The position numbers and the translations under genes were made by a program. From positions 46,882,001-46,946,000 of the forward strand of contig JAZBRS010000029.1 in assembly GCA_037176725.1 (NCBI GenBank): 64,000 bases of DNA. The letters run 5' to 3'. This DNA comes from Posidonia oceanica (taxonomy: Eukaryota > Streptophyta > Magnoliopsida > Alismatales > Posidoniaceae). Shown piece after piece: positions 57,367 through 64,000 of the stretch (positions are counted from its first letter, which is position 1; the number at the start of each line of letters is the position of its first letter). The notes beneath the pieces were generated by a model. The model saw nothing but the letters and a program-made list of their open reading frames with translations, had not been told where the DNA came from and did not search any database.

Positions 57367-57450
57367 AAATGGGGTGTCTTGTCAACCCTGAGCAGCGGTC
57401 TCGGTCCCCTTGACCTCGCTCAGGGAGGGCCATCTGTTGACACCCCATTT
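57367..57450 (+). promoter_or_regulatory. Hairpin enclosing polypurine tract and LTR start (B)
   Basis: AAATGGGGT (57367-57375) pairs with ACCCCATTT (57442-57450), GTCAAC (57381-57386) with GTTGAC (57436-57441), CCTGAGC (57387-57393) with GCTCAGG (57418-57424). The polypurine tract CAGGGAGGGCCATC (57421-57434) is mostly in the bulge between the last two helices, and the LTR starts at 57435. Confidence 0.85.
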
Positions 57451-60400
57451 CGACAAGGCTGAATCGGCAGATCTCTCTGGCGGCTAGGAAAAACCCAAAA
57501 TCGCACATTTCTCTTCATCCTTCTTCCCAAATCAAAACTCCAGCTCAAACCTCAAAGCCAAACCTAGAACCACACCCATTTTCTAACCCCAAAACCTTAC
57601 CCTGAAACCATCCCAAAACCTTACCCTCAAACCATTCAAAACCCAAGCCAAACCCAAACCCTAACCCTCCTTTTTACCCTTCAAAACTAGCCAACTTGAC
57701 CTAAGCCTTTACCCCTCTTCCCGAGCTCAAAACTTGACCAAAATCCATAGGAAAATCCACCAACACCCACTCAACAAACCTACTCTAAAACCTAGAAATT
57801 TCTAAATCTGACCCATTCCCAAAAACCCTAGAAAACCTAGGTGAATTGCCCCTTTTTCTACACCTTGAAACCCCTCCAAAACCTTCTTAGAATCAAACCA
57901 AAACCTCAGACCTAATGCCTTAAGCCCTAGACTACCCACTCGCCAATTTTCATCCCATTCCGAGACCTTTAAGACCTCCATTCACCCAAATTATCCTTTT
58001 CTCTCTCCAGGATTATCATTTTCTCTCTCCTCTCTCTCTCCTAATTATCATCTCCCTTTTCATCCCCTTCTTGCCCTTTCCTTGGCCTGGCTGTGGGCCC
58101 CCTTTGTGCTTCTATCCCTTCTCTATCTTATTCCTATTTTTATTTTATTTTTAGCATTTTCTCTGAATTTTAAAAAGTCATTTCCCTCCAACTCATCTCT
58201 TTCCCTTTTATTTCTCCCTTTTTCCATTTTCTTCCTCCTTCTCTTTTCCTTTTCTTTCTTTTGCAAAAACCCATAAAAACCCCTAAAAATCCATAAAATT
58301 CCAAAACATAAAAGAGACAAACCAGAACTCTAAGGAAAACAATTAAAAAACATTAAGCAATCAATTAAAAAACTTAAACTTAACTAAATCAAGCTAAAAA
58401 GAAAATCAAGCATGCAAACTAAAAAATGCGAAACAAACCAAAATAAAATACTGAAAAATCTAGAAAAAAACTAAAACAAAATCAAGACCCACCAAAAGTG
58501 AAAACCCTACCAAAAGAATTAAAAAATAAACCCTAAAAGAGAAGTGAAACAATTAAGAACACTAAGATAAGTAATTAATGAAAGAAAAAGCTTAACTTAA
58601 CAAACCTAAGGAAAACAATTTGAGAACTCAATTAAAAGGAATGAAGAACACATCAAAAGGACTTGAAGACTCTTAATCAAACAAGAGAAACCTAATTAAA
58701 AAACATCAAGAAAAATCAGCAAATAAAAATTAAAAAACCTAATCCAAAAGACTTAAGAAAGAAAAACCCTAAGAAGACTAAAACTTAAAAACCTAAAAAC
58801 AATCCAAATTAATACAAAAATAAATCCTAAAAAATCCTAATCAATATCCTAAAATGCTCAACAAGAAAAACACAATTTTTAAAACAATTTAAAAAGATTT
58901 AACAAACACTTAATCAAGTAAAAACTAATTAAAAGCAAAACCAAAACCCTAAAACCCTAATCAAGCCCAAAACACACTAATTAACCTAAAAACAGTCACT
59001 AAAAATCTAATTAAAATCCTAACTCACAACACAACTTTTCTAGTATTTTTACTTATTTTATTTTTCTTCTTCTAATTTTATTTCCTTTCTCTTCCTTTCT
59101 TCTTCTTCCTTATTTTCTTTCCCACTTCTCATTCCTCTCTTCCTCCCCTTCATTTTCTTTTCTTTTCTTTTACTGTGCTCAAGCCCACAACCCACGGCCC
59201 ATGCACTTCCCCTCCTCTTTCCCTCCTTCCCTTCTTCTTCTTCTTCCTCTCTTCTTCTCCTCTTCTCACAGAAACGACAGACCTCTCCCTCATTGGTTTT
59301 TCTTTTTTCAAACCTCCACCTGACACCCAAGACTCCCCTCCATCACTCCCATACCCTGTGGCCGACGACCCACACCAGCAACCCCCTCCATGCTCTGCCA
59401 AAGATGGCAGAAACCCATCCCCTTGACCAAAAACCATTGAATTTCAGTAGGGAGAGAGGAGATAAAAGGGGCTTCATTTCCTTCACAACCGAACTTTTTT
59501 GGCTCACACCTGGAAAGACCAAACTCCCAGCTCCCTCACCCTTCTTCCAGAACTGAAAAACACCTTCAAACCTTCCCGGAATCAAGCTCCAAACTCTTCA
59601 GCACCCAACACCATCTTGCCGACCTTCCTCATTGCAAATCCACCACCACGAGCCTCCTAAAATCCCAGAACTTTGCCATCAGACTCACCAAGCAACCACC
59701 TTCCCAAGCCACCCAAAATCGCGTCCTAAAACCTCCCACACTCCTCACAGTCCACTACAAACACTTGCGTCCTCATTTTTGCCAAAAACTTCAAACTCCC
59801 ATAACTTCCTCTACACTCAGTGAAATTCACTTCCGATTCCTCCCACGCACTCCCCAAGCAACCACCTAGCCGCCCGTACCCTTGCCTCGGCCTGGAACGC
59901 CGCACAACGCCGCACCCACCTCGGCCTTCACAGTTGAGCCTCCACTGAACCAGATCTCGCCCCGGGCTGTAGAACGCGCTTCTGATTACTCCGTCATCTT
60001 CCTTGGACCTCCGGCGACGCCCCCGAACAGCCCCCGCACTAGCAGCCGCCGTCCCCCGCCGTCCCCACTCTTCTCCGGCCGGCCGAAACCCACCCAGGTG
60101 GGTGGGCTGCTCCGGCGTGCGAAAGGGCCGAGGCAAACTTCCCCCGGATTCCCCTCGTCGCCCTCTTGCTCCTCGGCTTTTCCCCGAGGCGTTTCGTCAC
60201 CTGTGCTGCCCGCAAAGACTCGCCGGAGTTGCCTTCTTCTCCGGCACCGGTCGCCGGAACTGCAAGGACAGCAGCTCCCCACGCGCGCCCGCCTCCGCCG
60301 AAGCTCCGCCGCAGACCTCCTCCGCCTCCGCCGCGTCACGCCGGTTCCCCCCCAGCTCTCCGCCGCCTCGCATCACCTCCCCTCCACCGGTCCAGAGGAT

Positions 60401-63400
60401 CGCCGGCGAAGTTCGGCCCCCTCCACTGTAAGTCCCCCCCTTCTTTTCCTTTCTTTTGTTAACTTAGGTAATTTCTTTTACATTGCATTTCTTTCGTTTA
60501 AGTTTTTGATTATTGCGTTTAAGTCCAAAGCATGTTTAAACTTATGTTATTTTGATCTAAAACCATGTTAAATTGCAGGATCTGTTTATAGTTTTCAATA
60601 TTTGCATGAAGGTCCACTTACTGTGTTCGCTAGTTATAAAAAATTTCGTTTCAGCCCTTATGCTTTCAATATTTGCATCCAGGTCCTACAGTAGTTCATG
60701 TAATCTTAATATGCATAGTTTGCCTTATTGTATTGCATTCTATATCCCTGTTTTTTCCATTTTTTGCTGTCTGATCCATTGTAATGTAGAACCTAGGCCT
60801 TAATTTAAATTGTTTGCTTACTGTATTGCATGTTTGCCCCTCTGATTTTTCATTTTTGCATCTAGGTCCATTTTAAATGCATAATGATCATTTTGCATGC
60901 ATCTTAGCTTGTTGCATTGCATTTTCAACCTTGCATTTTCAAAAAATTGCATGTCAGTCCATGGTCAGTAATTTCAGAGCACATTTTGCATCTAAAATTG
61001 CATACTTGACCCTTGCATGATTTAAAAATGACACATAGGTCCTTGCATCCTTTTAAAGTCATGTAAAAAGACCGTTTTGCCCCTAAAGTTGCATCTTAGC
61101 TCCTATTCTTATAAAATTGCATATAGACCCTCCACTTGCATTCCCAGACTCCCCAGGACCCTGTTTTCTGGAAAAATTGCATTTTAGCCCCTCATGTTTT
61201 AAAAAATTGCTTTTTGCTTGTCCTTCGCTTTCAAAACCTCCTCTAATGCATACCAACTTTTAAAAGCTGTGTTCTGAAGCCTATTTTTTTTGCAAAACTA
61301 CCCTCTGCCACCTCCTGTTCTCAGAATCCCTGCCTGTAAGCCCCATCCTTTTCAAAAATTTGCATTTAAGCCCCTTTTCTTTTTTAAAATAGCATTTGAA
61401 CTCCTTTTTTTCTAAAAAGTCTTCCTCCTTGTCTTTACTGGCACCTTGCATGCATTTGCATTCATGTAGTTTTGCATTAAGTTTCTTTCGCACACACCAG
61501 AGCCCCCTCAGCTCCCATCCACCTGGGAGGACCCTTTTGCACATCCCTAGGACCTCCTGAACACCTAGGTCTGTTCCTCTCTCCTGTTCTGGCCTTTCCG
61601 CCCTGAAGCTGCGATATCTTTCAATCCGGCCGTTGGATCTTCCCAAACAAGCTGCCCAGGCGACCGCAGCGAAGCGCTCTTCAGCACGGACCAAGCAGAT
61701 TTCAGATCAGACACCAGGATTTCCGGGTATGCCCTCCTGAACCTTTGCACTGCATTCATTCGCATGCCATTTGCATAGTTTGCCTCGTTTTCGCTTTCGG
61801 TCTCTTTGAGCATGTAGAATAGGACCTCCCCTTCTTGTCTATCAATTCCAATCCTCGTTTCGCGTTTCCCCGTGTGTTTTGCGTTGTGTTTTCCCTGGAT
61901 CTGCCACTTAATGCGACTTTTTCCCCCTTTTCCACGATCCGATCGCATCGCGAGCTTTGGGCAGCGTGCGAGACACACCGTGGAGCGGTTTAGTGGGAAA
62001 CGGTCACAAAGAGGCGGTAATCCCTCCGTTTGCCCACTCTCCCCTTTGCAGGTCTTTACACCTGCTCTGTGCGGCCCCGAACAGCGTCTGTTCTCACACA
62101 CGCGCTGTCTTACCTCTCCTTGGCTTCTTCTGATCTTTTTCTTTGCATTAGCATTCGCATAGCTTTTCCGGGGTTTTGTTTCGCTGTTTCGGCACCGCTT
62201 TGCGTGCCTGCTTTGCTTTTGCGCCGTTTTGCGCGCCCGTCTTGTTTTGGCACCATTTCGCGTGCTCGTAATCGTCTTTTTGCACCGTTTTGCGTGCCAT
62301 TCTGTTTTGTTGTCTCGTTTTGCGTGCCGCCTTGCTTTTTCGCTCATTTTGCCTGCCGATTTCGTTCTTTTTGCACCGTTTTGCGTGCCATTTTACTTTC
62401 TTGCCTCGTTTCGCGCCCGTCTTGTTTTTCGCTTGTTTTGCGTGCTGATTTCGTTCTTTTTGCATCATATTGCGTGCCATTCTGTTTTATTGTCTCGTTT
62501 TGCGCACCGCCTTGCTTTTTCGCTCATTTTGCCTACCGATTTCGTTCTTTTGGCACCGTTTTGCGTGCCATTCTACTTTCTTGCCTCGTTTCGCGCCCGT
62601 CTTGTTTTTCGCTTGTTTTGCGTGCCGGTTTCGTTCTTTTTGCATCGTTTTGCGTGCCATTCTGTTTTGTTGTCTCGTTTTGCGTGCCGCCTTGCTTTTT
62701 CGCTCATTTTGCCTGCCGATTTCGTTCTTTTTGCACCGTTTTGCGTGCCATTCTGCTTTCTTGGCTCGTTTCGCGCCCGTCTTGTTTTTCGCTTGTTTTA
62801 CGTGCCGATTTCGTTCTTTTTGCATCATATTGCGTGCCATTCTGTTTTATTGTCTCGTTTTGCGTGCCGCCTTACTTTTTTTTCGCTTGTTTTGCGCACC
62901 GGTTTCGCTCTTTCGCATCGTTTTGCGAGCGTTGTTCGCTTCCCGCCTCGTTTTGCGTGTTTCGCGCCGTTTTCTCTTGCATGTCGATCCCATTGCATGG
63001 TTTTCACGCTGTTTTGTTTTCTCACTTGCATTTGCATATAGGGCTGTGATGCTTACTGCCTGGAGTTCTCACGAGCTAGGTTTCGCCTGGTTCGGAACAC
63101 GGACAGCGTAGCTGAGCACTTAGAGAGCACGTTTACTTCCCTGCCTTGCATTTTCCCACTTAGAGCACTCCTTGAGCATTCATTTAGGCATTCATAGGCA
63201 CATAGGCATTCAATCCTGCATTTCCCTGCATATGCGAGCGTAAGCCTAGAAAGACCGATTCTCGGGCGTGTCGGGGGTGCCTAACACCTTCCCCGCACGT
63301 AACAGGAGTCCTTGCCCTGTCTTTTGGCCCGCAATGACCATATTGCCCTTATCCTAGGCTAGAGTCATCTCATTTGCATTCATTTGCATTTGTTTTCCTT

Positions 63401-63616
63401 TGCACTGCTCTGCTTTGCATTTCTTGCTTGGTTTTGCGCGTTAATTCGCGCATTTCCCCCGGTTTTCCTTGTCTCCCGTTAATAGACATGGTGGCGACTC
63501 TGATTTGTCTTATCTTTCCCTTTTTCTCCTCGATTCTAAGTGTTTTCGAGTTGAGCCTCTTCCTCGGATCCAATCGCCGCTAATTAGCGAGCCTGATTCC
63601 GATCGGGATCGCTACA
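57435..63616 (+). repeat. Element B 3' LTR (6,182 bp)
   Basis: Near-identical to the 5' LTR; 180 bp longer through one extra period in the CGTTTTGCGTGCC array (62172-62977). The internal landmarks repeat: TATA-like 59461-59467, GC-rich segment 59877-60437, degenerate repeats 60587-61537, conserved block 63235-63363. Confidence 0.97.
62172..62977 (+). repeat. Expanded CGTTTTGCGTGCC array in B 3' LTR
   Basis: One 180-bp period more than the 5' LTR copy (39595-40220). The extra period carries small differences, so it was not copied unchanged from its neighbour. Open in several frames only because the units are multiples of three. Confidence 0.88.
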
Positions 63617-63621
63617 CATGC
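63617..63621. repeat. Target-site duplication of element B, right copy
   Basis: CATGC directly after the LTR end GCTACA, matching 34853-34857. Confidence 0.97.
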
Positions 63622-64000
63622 AAGGACCTATGTGTAATTTTGAAATCATGCAAGGACTAAAAATGCAATTTTATATGGTAAATATGCTCTGAAAATCAGG
63701 GAACAGGACCACAGTGCAATTTTTAAAAAGATCAGGGTCAAAAATGCAATACAGTATGCTAAAAATGCATGCAGAGTTACTGTCCATTTAAAATGGACCT
63801 AACTGCAAAAATGCAAAATCAGAAGGGCAAAAGTGCAATGCATCAACCAGAAATTAAAATTAAAACCTAAGTTGCTACAGTGTGTGGATCTATATGCAAA
63901 AACAGTAAAGTGCAATGACTCGGAATGCAATGCAGTATGGTAAAATGCAAGTAAATAAATGAACTGATTAAGTGCAGGACCTAAGTGCAAAAATTGAAAA
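63622..64000 (-). repeat. Element A 5' LTR, continuation beyond B
   Basis: Aligns without gaps with 12072-12449 of the A 3' LTR, with about one substitution. The rest of this LTR, and then element C, should follow outside the window. Confidence 0.95.

Larger units (their letters stand above)
34858..63616 (+). mobile_element. Element B: complete 28,759-bp Tat-type retrotransposon
   Basis: Bounded by two LTRs beginning TGTTGACACC and ending GATCGCTACA, flanked by the CATGC duplication. Internal region 40860-57434: PBS, leader, gag-pol in one frame, accessory ORF, repeat-rich 3' region, polypurine tract. It inserted into the 5' LTR of A in the opposite orientation. The LTRs differ by a 180-bp repeat expansion and about ten substitutions that I could find, so insertion was recent. 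The coding region has five in-frame stops, so the copy is probably non-autonomous. At nearly 29 kb it is at or above the upper end of known plant LTR-retrotransposon lengths (Ogre elements reach about 25 kb). Confidence 0.97.

Overview
The window is plant nuclear repeat DNA. It is filled almost entirely by three nested giant Ty3/gypsy LTR retrotransposons of one family. Support for a flowering-plant Tat-clade element comes from: the gag-pro-RT-RNaseH-second RNaseH-integrase order, a CxxH...HxxxxC gag knuckle, a YVDD reverse transcriptase, an 18-nt primer-binding site of the tRNA-Arg type used by Tat/Ogre elements, 5.8-6.4 kb LTRs, and a repeat-filled region between the last ORF and the 3' LTR. 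No ordinary host gene, rRNA, tRNA or CRISPR array was seen. The species cannot be named from the sequence.

Layout. 1-~1305: older flanking DNA holding a decayed coiled-coil ORF fragment. ~1305-9992: the 3' LTR (~1305-7751) and part of the 3' internal region of element C (minus strand), which is cut at 9992 by element A. 9993-34857, resuming at 63622 and running off the window: element A (minus strand), with its complete 3' LTR (9993-15788), 3' repeat region, accessory ORF, gag-pol, leader, PBS and the inner part of its 5' LTR. 34858-63616: element B (plus strand), complete at 28,759 bp, inserted into the 5' LTR of A. It is flanked by the 5-bp duplication CATGC, and the unoccupied site survives in the other LTR of A at 12067-12071. 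The order of insertion is C, then A, then B. LTR divergence counted by eye fits this: about 1% for the comparable part of A and about 0.15% for B.

Coding content. Each element carries one long gag-pol reading frame followed, on the same strand, by a separate ORF of about 400 codons that resembles the plant DUF7745/plant-mobile-domain type. The B gag-pol is in a single frame from 42189 to 51050 but has five in-frame stops and no frameshift; its accessory ORF (52618-53820) is intact. The A gag-pol has two stops and three single-base frameshifts, and its accessory ORF has one late frameshift. Neither copy looks able to encode its own polymerase, yet the LTRs of B are nearly identical, which suggests recent mobilisation in trans.

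The most unusual part is the 3' untranslated region of each element. It is built from several classes of tandem repeat, in the same order in A and B, and nearly every unit can fold into a short hairpin whose two arms change together between units and between elements. The last hairpin encloses the polypurine tract and the first bases of the 3' LTR and is present in all three elements. This looks like selected or self-templated RNA/DNA structure and is the main candidate here for something undescribed.
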